Assembly (NCBI GenBank): GCA_020160755.1 | Contig: JAIUPN010000005.1 | Coordinates: 1 to 64,000 of the forward strand | DNA: 64,000 bases | From: Pseudomonadota bacterium | GTDB lineage: Bacteria > Pseudomonadota > Alphaproteobacteria > Sphingomonadales > Sphingomonadaceae | Direction: 5' to 3' | Part shown: positions 7,370-15,553 of the stretch, in pieces | Position numbering within the stretch: the first letter of the stretch is position 1 | Layout of the letters: each line of letters starts with the position of its first letter | Translations under genes and position numbers: made by a program | The notes under the pieces: generated by a model | Told to the model about the DNA's origin: nothing | Databases searched by the model: none | What the model saw: only the letters and a program-made list of their open reading frames with translations

Positions 7370-8281
7370 TTGGGACCGCATTCGGAGCGCAAGGAACAAC
7401 GGCTTCTCCTGTTCTCCGCCACCGGCACCCTCGCCCTTTCCCTTGTTGGCATCGCTATTGGCCTGTTGAGCGGCGCAAAGTCGATCTTGTTCGACGGTGT
7501 GTACAGCCTTGCCGACGCAGGGCTTACGCTGGCCGCCTTTTTCGCCGCGCGGCTGATCGCGCGTGGCGCAGACCGCCGGTTCCAATATGGCTACTGGCAC
7601 ATCGAGCCGATGCTTGGGTTCGTCAACGGCAGCGTTCTGCTCCTCGCCTGCGCCTATGCATTGATTGACGGAGTAGACACCGTGATGATGGGAGGACGGA
7701 ACGTGAGTTTCGGGCCCGGTATCGGATATGCCGGCGCGAGCGCGCTCATCGGCTTCGGGATGTATATTTATATCCGGCGCCGCGCTCGCGGCCTCGGGTC
7801 CTCGCTTCTGAATATCGACGCGGCCGCGTGGCTTTTCGGCGCACTTCTCAACGCCGGGCTGAGCGCCGCATTTGTCACCGCGGTCGTGCTCGAGGGAACG
7901 CAGGCGGAGAAGCTCTCGGCCTATTTCGATCCGGCAATCCTCATCCTCCTTGCAATCTTCCTGGCTCCGCTTCCCCTTCGGGCCTTGGCAGCGGCCGGTC
8001 GCGAGATACTGCAGATCGCGCCAGCCGATCTCGATGCGCAGGTCAGCAGCATCGCACGCGAAGTCGCGGCACGGCACGGCTTCGTCGAGCATCAATCCTA
8101 TGTGACCCAGGTCGGCCGCGCAGGGTTTATCGAGATCGGCTTTGTCGGTGTCGCGGCATCGACCACGATGACGCTTGGCGAGCAGGACGCCATTCGTCAG
8201 GAATTTGCGGACGCGATGGGCGGGCTGCGCCCCGGATATTGGCTCACGATCGACTTCACGGCCGATCGCCGTTGGCTCTAA
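7370..8281 (+). CDS. cation diffusion facilitator (CDF) family efflux protein
   Basis: The 303-aa inner-membrane protein has the CDF fold. A membrane domain of about six segments includes the helix with SILFDGVYSLADAGLT (first metal-binding Asp) and, later, NIDAAAWLFGALLN. A cytoplasmic C-terminal domain follows (VEHQSYVTQVGRAGFIEIGF). The role is export of zinc, iron, cobalt or similar ions; the exact metal cannot be read from sequence. The start is a TTG at 7370 with GGAG 7 bases upstream. It lies 146 bp behind the ZIP gene in the same direction and converges on the glutaredoxin gene. Confidence 0.8.
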   Translation: MGPHSERKEQRLLLFSATGTLALSLVGIAIGLLSGAKSILFDGVYSLADAGLTLAAFFAARLIARGADRRFQYGYWHIEPMLGFVNGSVLLLACAYALIDGVDTVMMGGRNVSFGPGIGYAGASALIGFGMYIYIRRRARGLGSSLLNIDAAAWLFGALLNAGLSAAFVTAVVLEGTQAEKLSAYFDPAILILLAIFLAPLPLRALAAAGREILQIAPADLDAQVSSIAREVAARHGFVEHQSYVTQVGRAGFIEIGFVGVAASTTMTLGEQDAIRQEFADAMGGLRPGYWLTIDFTADRRWL

Positions 8282-8318
8282 GCGCGAGCAACTCCGGGGC
8301 GGCTCACGGTAACGCGCA

Positions 8319-8350
8319 AACGGGCGCCCGCTGTTCGGCGGACGCCCGTT
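8319..8350. terminator. possible bidirectional terminator hairpin
   Basis: AACGGGCG (8319-8326) pairs with CGCCCGTT (8343-8350) between the convergent CDF and glutaredoxin genes. The T-tract is poor, so termination is likely but not certain. Confidence 0.45.
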
Positions 8351-8354
8351 AGTT

Positions 8355-8630
8355 TCAGACGAGCATCTTTTCGCGCAGCAGCAAATCGAGGCCGCCGTCG
8401 GCATCGAGCGCCACCAGATCATCCGACCCGCCCACATGCGTACCGTTGATGAAGATCTGCGGAACCGTCCTGCGTCCACCAGACGCTGTCTGCATTGCAC
8501 GGAACTGCACCGGATCATCTTCGACGTCGATTTCGATCCAGTCGGTCACCCCCTTGGCGCGAAGATGCGCCTTGGCCCGGTGACAAAAGGGGCAATAGTC
8601 CTTGGTATAGAGGGTTATGTTCGGTTTCAT
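8355..8630 (-). CDS. grxC: glutaredoxin 3 (GrxC-type)
   Basis: This 91-aa cytoplasmic dithiol glutaredoxin has the active site CPFC in YTKDYCPFCHRAKAHL. The cis-Pro motif TVPQIF and the glutathione-binding GGSDDLVAL complete the fold. It reduces disulfides and mixed glutathione disulfides. The ATG at 8630 was chosen because the protein then begins with the typical MKPNITLYTK; the frame further up overlaps msrA. It is the last gene of a minus-strand unit, peroxiredoxin-msrB-msrA-grx, starting 13 bp after msrA, so it may help recycle the reductases. Confidence 0.92.
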   Translation of the reverse strand: MKPNITLYTKDYCPFCHRAKAHLRAKGVTDWIEIDVEDDPVQFRAMQTASGGRRTVPQIFINGTHVGGSDDLVALDADGGLDLLLREKMLV

Positions 8631-8643
8631 TTCATGTCTCCGA

Positions 8644-9159
8644 TCAAGCTGCCTCAGACTGCTCGCCGGCCGATGGAAGGACCCAGGCGGCGCGCGGAAA
8701 GTGGCAGGTGTAACCATTGGGACGGCGCTCCAGATAATCCTGGTGCTCCGGCTCCGCCTCCCAGAAGGGGCCAATCGGCTCCAACTCGCTCGCTACCTTT
8801 CCCGGCCAGAGGCCGGATGCGTTGACGTCCGCGATCGTCTGCAACGCGGTTTCACGCTGCGCTTCGTCGGCATAATAGATCGCCGAGCGATAGCTCCCGC
8901 CGCGGTCGTTGCCCTGGCGATTGCGCGTGGTCGGATCGTGGATCTGGAAGAAAAATTCGAGGATCCGGCGGTAGCTGATCTGATCGGGATCGAAATTGAT
9001 CTCGATCGCCTCGGCGTGCGTGCCGTGGTTGCGATAGGTCGCGTTCGGCACATCGCCGCCGCTGTAACCGACACGGGTGCTGACGACGCCGGGGAGTTTG
9101 CGGATCAGGTCCTGCATGCCCCAGAAGCAGCCGCCGGCAAGGATGGAACGTTCGGTCAT
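8644..9159 (-). CDS. msrA: peptide-methionine (S)-S-oxide reductase MsrA (copy 1)
   Basis: MsrA repairs the S-epimer of methionine sulfoxide. The catalytic Cys is in [13 protein letters not shown] at the N-terminus. The substrate-binding region [23 protein letters not shown] and the IHDPTT motif are present. The 171-aa length is normal for a cytoplasmic MsrA. The ATG at 9159 has GAGGAG at 8 bases; a TTG six bases earlier is too close to that site. It follows msrB by 2 bp. A close paralogue with the same gene order lies at 32233-33217. Confidence 0.95.
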   Translation of the reverse strand: MTERSILAGGCFWGMQDLIRKLPGVVSTRVGYSGGDVPNATYRNHGTHAEAIEINFDPDQISYRRILEFFFQIHDPTTRNRQGNDRGGSYRSAIYYADEAQRETALQTIADVNASGLWPGKVASELEPIGPFWEAEPEHQDYLERRPNGYTCHFPRAAWVLPSAGEQSEAA

Positions 9160-9161
9160 GA

Positions 9162-9605
9162 TCAATTCTCCTCGATCTGGTTCAGAAATTCGGAATAGCC
9201 CTCGGCTTCCATGTCATCGCGGTGGACGAAGCGGAGTGAAGCCGAGTTGATGCAGTAGCGCTGGCCGCCACGGTCGCGCGGACCGTCGGGAAACACATGT
9301 CCCAAGTGGCTGTCGCCATGAGCCGAGCGCACCTCGGTGCGGATCATCCCGTAGCTGTCGTCGCGTATTTCATCGACATTGGCGGGGACGATGGGCTTGG
9401 TGAAGCTCGGCCATCCACTGCCGGAATCGAATTTGTCGGTCGAGGCGAACAAGGGCTCGCCGCTGACGATATCGACGTAGATGCCGGGCTCCTTATTGTG
9501 CAGCAGTTCCCCACTGCCGGCACGCTCGGTGCCGCCTTCCTGGGTGACATGGCGCTGTTGGGGCGTCAGCTTCGCAATGGCTTCGCTGGTCTTGAGGTAG
9601 GTCAT
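9162..9605 (-). CDS. msrB: peptide-methionine (R)-S-oxide reductase MsrB (copy 1)
   Basis: MsrB reduces the R-epimer of methionine sulfoxide. The protein shows [12 protein letters not shown], then GHVFPDGP and the catalytic Cys in [11 protein letters not shown]. The zinc-binding Cys pairs of many MsrB proteins are absent: the first pair is replaced by [13 protein letters not shown]. This is therefore the metal-free type. The ATG at 9605 with a strong AAGGAG site gives 147 aa; longer frames are not needed. It sits downstream of the peroxiredoxin and directly upstream of msrA. Confidence 0.95.
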   Translation of the reverse strand: MTYLKTSEAIAKLTPQQRHVTQEGGTERAGSGELLHNKEPGIYVDIVSGEPLFASTDKFDSGSGWPSFTKPIVPANVDEIRDDSYGMIRTEVRSAHGDSHLGHVFPDGPRDRGGQRYCINSASLRFVHRDDMEAEGYSEFLNQIEEN

Positions 9606-9701
9606 TCGATATCTCCTTTGTCTGACAGTTGCGGCACGTCTTTCCACCCCGGTGCGCCGCATGCGCGCCGGTGGAGACAGTCCCGAAATTCGAAATTTGG
9701 C

Positions 9702-10340
9702 TCAGAGGCGGTCGAGGATGCTCATGAGAACCGCCGGGTCGAGCCGGTTGCGATAATTGGGATCGAGAAAACTATATCTGATGATCCCGTCGGTACTGAT
9801 CACATAGGTTGCCGGCATCGGAATGCGCCAGTCGGCGCCGTCGTCGCCTGCGACCATCCCGTCCGCAAGCGCCGCCCGGCGCATACTCTCGGGCAGTTCG
9901 AAGGCGAGGCCATAATCGCTCGCGACCGTCATTCCGCGATCGGCGAGCAACGGAAGCGTCATTTCCTCGGCCCGCGCCATTGCGATGCTGTCGGCGAGCG
10001 GCTGCGGGGAGATCGCGAGCAGGCTCGCTCCTCTATCCTCGACCGCTTGCGCCGCCTTCGACATCGCCCGAAGTTCGGCGCGGCAGAAGGGGCACCATCC
10101 GCCGCGAAAGAAACTCAGGACCACTGGTCCGCCAATCAATCGGCCACGCAGCGAGACTGTGCCGCCGAGGGCGTTTTCCAGCAGGAACTCCGGCGCGACA
10201 TCTCCGGCCTGGACAGCCGAGACCTCGATGCCCATGGCCAGGATCTGCCGATCGCCTTCGGCGATTGCCACCCTCCCCTCGTCGCCGGCTGCCTGGAAAT
10301 AGGCTTGCTCGATCATGCTCATGTCCGTTCGGAAGTTCAT
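9702..10340 (-). CDS. peroxiredoxin-like AhpC/TSA-family protein
   Basis: The product (212 aa from the ATG at 10340) has a thioredoxin fold. The peroxidatic-type motif is FFRGGWCPFCRAELRAMSKA, a CxxC that resembles the AhpC/TSA redoxin subfamily reacting with peroxides or thiols. The N-terminal 50 residues are helical (MIEQAYFQAAGDEGR). The C-terminal part carries IPMPATYVISTDG, typical of the fold. The start is the least sure part: ATGs at 10355 and 10322 are alternatives, but 10340 has GAAGAG just upstream. It heads the unit prx-msrB-msrA-grx and is divergent from the LysR gene, so it is a likely LysR target. Confidence 0.82.
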   Translation of the reverse strand: MNFRTDMSMIEQAYFQAAGDEGRVAIAEGDRQILAMGIEVSAVQAGDVAPEFLLENALGGTVSLRGRLIGGPVVLSFFRGGWCPFCRAELRAMSKAAQAVEDRGASLLAISPQPLADSIAMARAEEMTLPLLADRGMTVASDYGLAFELPESMRRAALADGMVAGDDGADWRIPMPATYVISTDGIIRYSFLDPNYRNRLDPAVLMSILDRL

Positions 10341-10747
10341 TCGACTCTTCTGCATCGAAAATTGGGGAGGGGAAAGGCTGGCGCGGCTCGCGCCAGCCTT
10401 TCCTTCAATGTCCACCTCGAGCCGGGCGCCGGGAGTCACGCCCAGCCCAAGGTGGATCGAGCGAAGCGACGAAGCCGGGAAGGGGAATTACCGGCTCGGA
10501 CGTCGCGTCCGGGCTCGAGGCTTTTGCGGCGGTAAGGGAAGGCCGCCGCAACCCGCAAGGAAACGGACCCCGCGATCCAGGGCCGCGAAAGCGGCGTCGG
10601 TTCTGATCTGGCATTCATGATGGTCATCTCAAAACTCCAGGAGGCTTTGTCTCGGGTCCGTTTTTGCGGATGAGCCGTATTTAGGCTGTAGCGATTGCTT
10701 GCGGCAGATGGGTTGAGTCGATAGGACCTATTCCGCAGGGGAATGAA
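10341..10747. promoter_or_regulatory. divergent promoter region between peroxiredoxin and lysR genes
   Basis: About 400 bp with no supported gene separates two divergent units, a typical place for LysR binding. A short dyad ATAG-GAC-CTAT lies at about 10716-10726. A weak resemblance (about 9 of 16 positions) to the 30-bp island motif lies at 10676-10691. Neither is strong enough to call a binding site. The first 100 bases, nearest the peroxiredoxin gene, are low in recognisable signals. Confidence 0.4.
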
Positions 10748-11653
10748 ATGGATCGACTTGCCGTCATGGAGCAGTTCCTCGCCGTGGCCGAGGCGGGTTC
10801 CTTTTCCGCGGCGGCGCGACGGCTCAATGTCGGTCAGCCATCGATTTCGAAAGCCGTGGCGCAGCTTGAGGCCTATCTCGGCGTCCGGCTGTTCCAGCGC
10901 TCAACCCGCAGCCTGACGCTCACCGAGGCGGGCCGTCGCTACCGCGACGGCGCCGAGCGTGCGATTGCAGCCGCCGCCGCCGCGGAGATTGCCGCCAAGG
11001 AAGACGGGGGCCGTCTCGCCGGACCGGTGCGCGTCGTGGTCCCGACTTGCCTTGCCCGGCTGCATCTCGTGCCGTGTCTCCGGGAATTCTCTGATCGCTT
11101 TCCCGAAGTCACGCTCGATCTGGAGATCACCGATCGCGAAACCGATGTCGTGGCATCGGGCGTGGATATCGCGCTGCGAATTGGCACGCTCGCCGACACC
11201 GCGCTCGTCGCCTCTCGCATGGCGCGCACGCGGATGGCGCTGGTCGCGAACAAGGCCGAAAATGGTCTCGACGCCCCGCACAATTTCATGGGGCAGCCCG
11301 CGATCATCTCGCGCCTTCATCATGCGAAGAATAGCTGGGTCTTCCGCGATGGCAGCGCGCGCATCGCGATCATGGTGCATCCTGCGCTCATTCTCGACAG
11401 CGACGACGCAGCCCGGTCGGCAGCGCTTGCCGGTCTCGGCTATGCGATGTTGCCCCGGCCCTTCGTCGCCGATCTGATCGATACCGGCGATCTTGTCGAG
11501 TTGCTGCCCAACCATATGCTCGAAGACATTGATCTATGGGCCCTGCTGCCGGCTGGCCGCGACCAGACCGCGAGAGTGCGCGCTTTTCTCGACTGGCTCC
11601 GCCCGCAGATGAACGCGATCTTTGCCGATGAGCGACCCGGCTTGCTCTCATGA
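10748..11653 (+). CDS. LysR-family transcriptional regulator
   Basis: The 301-aa protein has the winged helix at residues 5-60 (FLAVAEAGSFSAAARRLNVG, then SISKAVAQLE) and the linker helix. The C-terminal effector domain is of the CrgA-like group (GPVRVVVPTCLARLHLVPCL). It is divergent from the peroxiredoxin-msr unit and overlaps the next gene by 4 bp (ATGA), so the transporter and regulator are cotranslated. A single Cys in the VPTCLARLH segment and another in the VPCLREF segment could sense oxidants, but this is speculation. It is the only LysR gene in the window and so the best candidate reader of the repeated 30-bp motif. Confidence 0.9.
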   Translation: MDRLAVMEQFLAVAEAGSFSAAARRLNVGQPSISKAVAQLEAYLGVRLFQRSTRSLTLTEAGRRYRDGAERAIAAAAAAEIAAKEDGGRLAGPVRVVVPTCLARLHLVPCLREFSDRFPEVTLDLEITDRETDVVASGVDIALRIGTLADTALVASRMARTRMALVANKAENGLDAPHNFMGQPAIISRLHHAKNSWVFRDGSARIAIMVHPALILDSDDAARSAALAGLGYAMLPRPFVADLIDTGDLVELLPNHMLEDIDLWALLPAGRDQTARVRAFLDWLRPQMNAIFADERPGLLS

Positions 11654-12630
11654 ACGCTATTGCGGTTGCCATCGCTGCTTCGATGCTGAGTTTTGCGATG
11701 GGTTTCGCGATCAGGCGGGGGACGGTCTGCGTGGTCGTTGCGGCGCAGGATCTTGTCGTGCGGCGCCGACCCGACAAGTTCATCGGGTTCGCGACGGCGG
11801 CTTGCTGGTCAGGGCTTCTGCTTGTTCCACTGGCATGGACCGCACCAGCTGTTTTCCATCTGTCCCCGGGCTACGACCAGCTGATCCAGGCTTTCCTGTT
11901 CGGGTGTCTTTACGGGATCGGCGCGTGGGCGAACCAGGCTTGCGGCTTTGGAACACTCGCGCATTTGACCGGCGGCAGGCTCGGATATCTTCTGACCCTC
12001 GCCGGCTGGGTAATCGGCGCCTCGTTCATATCCAAAGTCTACAGGCCCCAGCAAATTCCCGAGCCCTCGCTGCTTGCGACGTCACCGCTCGCCGCGATAG
12101 CGGCGTGGCTGGCCTTCGCCGCAGTCTGCTGGTGGAGCTGGCCGCGCCTGCGACTGTTGCGCCGCCGGTCGCGCTGGCGCAAGATGCTGCTTGGACGCGC
12201 GCGGATGCGTCCCTTCGAGGCCATGCTCATCATCGGCATCGGCGGCGGCCTGCTGTACGCCTGCGCCGGGAGCTGGACCTATCTGGGCCTCCTGTCCAGC
12301 TACGCCTCGCAGCTCGTCATGCACGATTTCGCCCCGATTTCTCCTTTGCCGGCGCTTTTGGGCACCGCGATGATGATCGGCGGCGGACTATTTGCAGCCG
12401 TCCGCTCCGCCAGCTTCCGGTTGCGCGGCACCAACTGGCGTCAAGGCTCGCGGCATCTCGTCGGCGGCACCATCATGGGGTTGGCCACCCAGCTCATCCC
12501 GGGCGGCAATGGGGTCATCATCGTCTACGGGCTGCCCTCCTTCGCTCCCCATGCCCTGACCGCCTATTTCGGGATGACATTGACCCTCATGCTCATCTTC
12601 GCCGCCACAAACTATTCCCGCAGGGCATAG
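11650..12630 (+). CDS. YeeE/YedE-family membrane transporter
   Basis: This 326-aa inner-membrane protein has about nine hydrophobic segments. The family signatures are in the GIGAWANQACGFGTLAHLTGGR stretch (first half, with a conserved Cys) and TQLIPGGNGVIIVYGLPSF (second half). Relatives take up thiosulfate or other sulfur compounds, or act in selenium or redox sulfur metabolism. The substrate here is unknown. The start overlaps the lysR stop. The gene sits in an oxidant-defence neighbourhood, so supply of sulfur or selenium for thiol repair is plausible but only inferred. Confidence 0.75.
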   Translation: MNAIAVAIAASMLSFAMGFAIRRGTVCVVVAAQDLVVRRRPDKFIGFATAACWSGLLLVPLAWTAPAVFHLSPGYDQLIQAFLFGCLYGIGAWANQACGFGTLAHLTGGRLGYLLTLAGWVIGASFISKVYRPQQIPEPSLLATSPLAAIAAWLAFAAVCWWSWPRLRLLRRRSRWRKMLLGRARMRPFEAMLIIGIGGGLLYACAGSWTYLGLLSSYASQLVMHDFAPISPLPALLGTAMMIGGGLFAAVRSASFRLRGTNWRQGSRHLVGGTIMGLATQLIPGGNGVIIVYGLPSFAPHALTAYFGMTLTLMLIFAATNYSRRA

Positions 12631-12665
12631 AAACCATGCCCACGGGCCAACTGTTTTTGCGCGCT

Positions 12666-12688
12666 CGATGCGCGCAATATGCGCATCG
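12666..12688. repeat. 8-bp inverted repeat upstream of the flavoprotein gene
   Basis: CGATGCGC (12666-12673) and GCGCATCG (12681-12688) form a perfect dyad with a 7-bp spacer ending in ATAT. The half-site ATGCG also appears in the MarR operator at 15494-15512. This may be an operator for the gene that starts at 12712. Confidence 0.4.
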
Positions 12689-12711
12689 TGTAATCAGGAA
12701 GGGACAGCGGG

Positions 12712-14136
12712 ATGACCGATTTCGACTATGACGTGGCGATAATCGGCGCGGGCACCGCTGGAATGTCGGCGTACCGGGAAGCGCTCAAATATAGCGATCG
12801 CGTCGTCATGATCGATGGCGGCCCCTTGGGGACCACATGCGCCCGCGTTGGCTGCATGCCCTCCAAATTGCTGATCGCTGCGGCAGAGGCGCGCCACCGT
12901 GCCGAAAGCGTCGGCCTGTTCGGACTTCGCGCCGGACCCGTCGAGGTCGATGGTGTGCAGGTCATGAACCGCGTCCGCGCCGAGCGCGACCACTTTGTTA
13001 GCTTCGCCACCGAGGCGATTGCGGGGTTTGCACCCGGAGGCCTGCTTCGCGAGCAGGCGCGTTTTGTCGATGACAATCGGCTCGAACTTGCGAGCGGCAA
13101 GCAGATCAGCGCGCGCAGCATCGTGATCGCAACGGGCTCGCGGCCGGTCGTACCCGCAGGCCTGGAACCGGCGGGCGATCGGCTGATTTTCAACGACCAA
13201 CTGTTCGACTGGACCGATCTGCCGTCCTCGGTTGCAGTCTTCGGCACCGGCGCGATCGGGTTGGAGCTCGGGCAGGCTTTGCATCGCCTCGGTGTCCGCA
13301 CCCATATCTATGGGCGCGGCGGCAGCGTCGGCCCGCTCACCGATCCCGACGTCGCGGCTTATGCGGCGGCACAGTTCTCGAGCGAAATTCCTATCGACTG
13401 GATGGCAGCCGATGCAAGCGTCGCGCGCGACGGGGACGCTGTGATCGTCCGGTCAGCGGGGGGCGAGGAGCGGTTCGATTATCTCCTCGCGGCCGCAGGC
13501 CGACGGGCCAATGTCGACAATCTCGGACTGGAAAACACCTCGCTCACGCTCGATGCCCATGGCGTCCCCACTTATGATCACCTGTCGATGCGCGCCAGTT
13601 ACAGCGACATCTTCATCGCGGGCGACTCGGCGGTCGATCTCTCGCTCCTTCACGAGGCCGCGGACGAAGGCCGGGTGGCAGGCGAAAATGCCGCGCGCTA
13701 TCCGCACAGCTATCGCCGCGCGCGCCGGACCCCGTTGACGATCGTCTTCACCGATCCCCAGATCGCCATCGCCGGGCGCAGCCATGCCGACCTTCTTCGC
13801 GACCGGATGGATTTCGCCATCGGCGAAGTGTCGTTCGAAGACCAGGGACGGGCTCGCATATTGGGGCTCAACCGGGGATTGCTGCGCGTCTATGGCGATC
13901 GGCCGAGCGGGTTGCTGCTTGGCGCCGAAATCTTCGGTCCAGCGGCGGAACATCTCGCTCATCTCCTCGCCTGGTCGATCGAGAGCCGGCTCACCGTCGC
14001 CGAATTGCTCGAACGACCCTTCTATCATCCTGTCATTGAGGAAGGGCTGCGCACCGCGCTTCGCCACCTCAACCACCATCTCGGGTTCGGACCGAATCCG
14101 CCGCTGCGCTGCATCGACTGTGGTCCGGGAGGCTAG
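12712..14136 (+). CDS. dihydrolipoamide-dehydrogenase-like flavoprotein disulfide reductase
   Basis: This 474-aa class I pyridine-nucleotide disulfide oxidoreductase has an FAD-binding Rossmann motif (AIIGAGTAGMSA) and the redox Cys pair C43/C48 in TTCARVGCMPSK. An NAD(P)-binding motif (VFGTGAIGLELGQ), the second FAD motif (IFIAGDSA) and the C-terminal catalytic His-Glu (HPVIEE, about residue 439) complete it. An extra CIDC pair lies at the very C-terminus. No lipoyl enzyme genes are nearby, so a stand-alone role such as RclA- or mercuric-reductase-like disulfide or metal reduction is more likely than a place in a dehydrogenase complex. The substrate is unknown. Confidence 0.8.
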   Translation: MTDFDYDVAIIGAGTAGMSAYREALKYSDRVVMIDGGPLGTTCARVGCMPSKLLIAAAEARHRAESVGLFGLRAGPVEVDGVQVMNRVRAERDHFVSFATEAIAGFAPGGLLREQARFVDDNRLELASGKQISARSIVIATGSRPVVPAGLEPAGDRLIFNDQLFDWTDLPSSVAVFGTGAIGLELGQALHRLGVRTHIYGRGGSVGPLTDPDVAAYAAAQFSSEIPIDWMAADASVARDGDAVIVRSAGGEERFDYLLAAAGRRANVDNLGLENTSLTLDAHGVPTYDHLSMRASYSDIFIAGDSAVDLSLLHEAADEGRVAGENAARYPHSYRRARRTPLTIVFTDPQIAIAGRSHADLLRDRMDFAIGEVSFEDQGRARILGLNRGLLRVYGDRPSGLLLGAEIFGPAAEHLAHLLAWSIESRLTVAELLERPFYHPVIEEGLRTALRHLNHHLGFGPNPPLRCIDCGPGG

Positions 14137-14413
14137 GCCAAGCGGTGCCCGCCTTCGGCTCGGATAGAATATCGGCACCTTGCAACGGTGCAAATCCGGC
14201 AGAGCCTTTGCCCGAGCCTGGATCGCGCACGGCCGAGGGGGAGATCCGCCCTGATTCCTGCTCGCGCGAGCGAAGCATAGCGTTCCGGCCTCACCTCCCC
14301 GGTGGGGCGGAAAGCCCGCGAGGATCGATGAGCAAGCTCGCGGCGCCTGTCGCTGGGGGAGCCTCACGCTCCCCGCCACAGGTCCGCATCGTAACTTGCG
14401 GTTTGTTGGTGCC

Positions 14414-14908
14414 TTAGACCTGGGCGTCGGCAGGCTTTTTCCGTCGGATAGCCGCCGAGAGTAATACCAGCGAAGCGGCAAGCAGAACGGCGTCTTTCAA
14501 CAGAAATTGCCCGGGGATGGCCGAAATGGCCGGGAACCCGCCGGCGGTCGGCTCTGCGACACCAGGCGTTGACAAGAAGAATGTCAAGGTGATGGTATAG
14601 GTCGCCACCGACATGGCGCCGCCGAGGACCGAGAAAATCGGTTTGAATGCACCGAGGATCAGGGCAGCGGCCGTGGCGAGTTCCATCGTGCCGATGAACT
14701 GGCTGGCGCCCTGGACGCCGAACAGCGGGTGAAGCCAGCTCATAAGCGGGCTGTGTTCGATGAATGGGGCAATGCCTTGCGCCTCATAAGCCGTGAATTT
14801 CATGCCGCCGAACCACAGAAAGACAATGACTAGGGCCCATCGCAGCAGAGCGAGTTCGCGCATTTGATGCTCGGGGACGCTGAATGAATATTTCTCCAAT
14901 AAGCTCAT
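14414..14908 (-). CDS. YkgB/DUF417-family membrane protein (RclC-like)
   Basis: The 164-aa protein has four membrane segments. The DUF417 signature is in the first and second (LRWALVIVFLWFGGMKFTAYEAQGI), and PFIEHSPLMSWLHP follows. The best known member, RclC (YkgB) of E. coli, belongs to the reactive-chlorine resistance operon. Relatives of DoxX-like type also act in oxidant stress. The ATG at 14908 (MSLLEKYSF) is chosen over an upstream frame that overlaps the regulator gene. It lies 41 bp behind marR and is very likely controlled by it. Its exact biochemistry is unknown. Confidence 0.85.
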   Translation of the reverse strand: MSLLEKYSFSVPEHQMRELALLRWALVIVFLWFGGMKFTAYEAQGIAPFIEHSPLMSWLHPLFGVQGASQFIGTMELATAAALILGAFKPIFSVLGGAMSVATYTITLTFFLSTPGVAEPTAGGFPAISAIPGQFLLKDAVLLAASLVLLSAAIRRKKPADAQV

Positions 14909-14949
14909 AATCAATGCCCTTTTTGTTGATGGAAATGTGGCGAGAGGCG

Positions 14950-15486
14950 TCAGTTTGTAATTCCGGGACCGACGATGTCGGTCGGACAGTTGGTGCACTT
15001 CTCTTCGTCGCAGAAACGGCAGGTCGTGCGCGCGCGCACTTCGTCGCGCGGCAATGACGCGAGGATGGTTTCCGCGACGCGCTCCAGCGCAGCGCGGTCC
15101 TTCTCGCCGACCGCAGCGAGCAACCCGGTGATCGCTGTGCTGCGCAGATTCAGGAGCGCCCTGCGTTCCGTCTCGCCGCCGGACGTCAACGACACGTGCA
15201 TGACGCGGCGATCGCCGGGGGATTGCGATTTCGAGACGAAATTCTGAGCGACCAGCCGTTCGACCACGCGGGCAGCACCGGCATGCGACAGGCGCAGGGC
15301 CTTGCCGATCTGGTCGATCGAAAGGCCCGGTTCATGGCCGATGAGGCTCAATGCCGCCGCGGTCTCCCCGCCGGCCGGAAAGCGCTGTGATATCGCACCG
15401 CGCATCTCATCCGACACCCCCTGCGCGAGGGCGCCGAAGAGATTGATCAGCCGATCGGAAGGTGAAGCGTCCTTGGTCAATCGCAT
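14950..15486 (-). CDS. MarR-family regulator with a C-terminal cysteine cluster
   Basis: This 178-aa regulator has a winged-helix core (GLSIDQIGKALRLSHAGAARVVERLV, then SPGDRRVMHVSLTSGG with the wing). A long dimerisation helix follows. Unusually, the tail has four Cys in CRFCDEEKCTNC (about residues 157-168), which could bind a metal or form disulfides. A thiol- or metal-based sensor of oxidants is a reasonable inference. It is cotranscribed with the YkgB-like gene, and a perfect palindrome immediately upstream (15494-15512) is its probable operator, implying autoregulation. Confidence 0.88.
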   Translation of the reverse strand: MRLTKDASPSDRLINLFGALAQGVSDEMRGAISQRFPAGGETAAALSLIGHEPGLSIDQIGKALRLSHAGAARVVERLVAQNFVSKSQSPGDRRVMHVSLTSGGETERRALLNLRSTAITGLLAAVGEKDRAALERVAETILASLPRDEVRARTTCRFCDEEKCTNCPTDIVGPGITN

Positions 15487-15493
15487 TCCAGTA

Positions 15494-15512
15494 TATATGC
15501 GTCGCGCATATA
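15494..15512. promoter_or_regulatory. probable MarR operator palindrome
   Basis: TATATGCG-TCG-CGCATATA is a perfect 8-bp dyad with a 3-bp centre. It ends 8 bp upstream of the marR start codon (15486). Its position would block transcription or translation of marR-ykgB when bound. Confidence 0.7.
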
Positions 15513-15553
15513 AATAGCGCAGCGGCTGGAGAATGCAAGAGGCGATGCGAGCT

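Noticed and set aside
9297..10535. 412-aa plus-strand frame over msrB and the peroxiredoxin gene
   Set aside because: Antisense to two well-supported genes.
14160..14410. Possible regulatory RNA between the flavoprotein and YkgB-like genes
   Set aside because: Only short, weak stems are seen and no known RNA motif; the region may be simple 3' sequence of two convergent genes.
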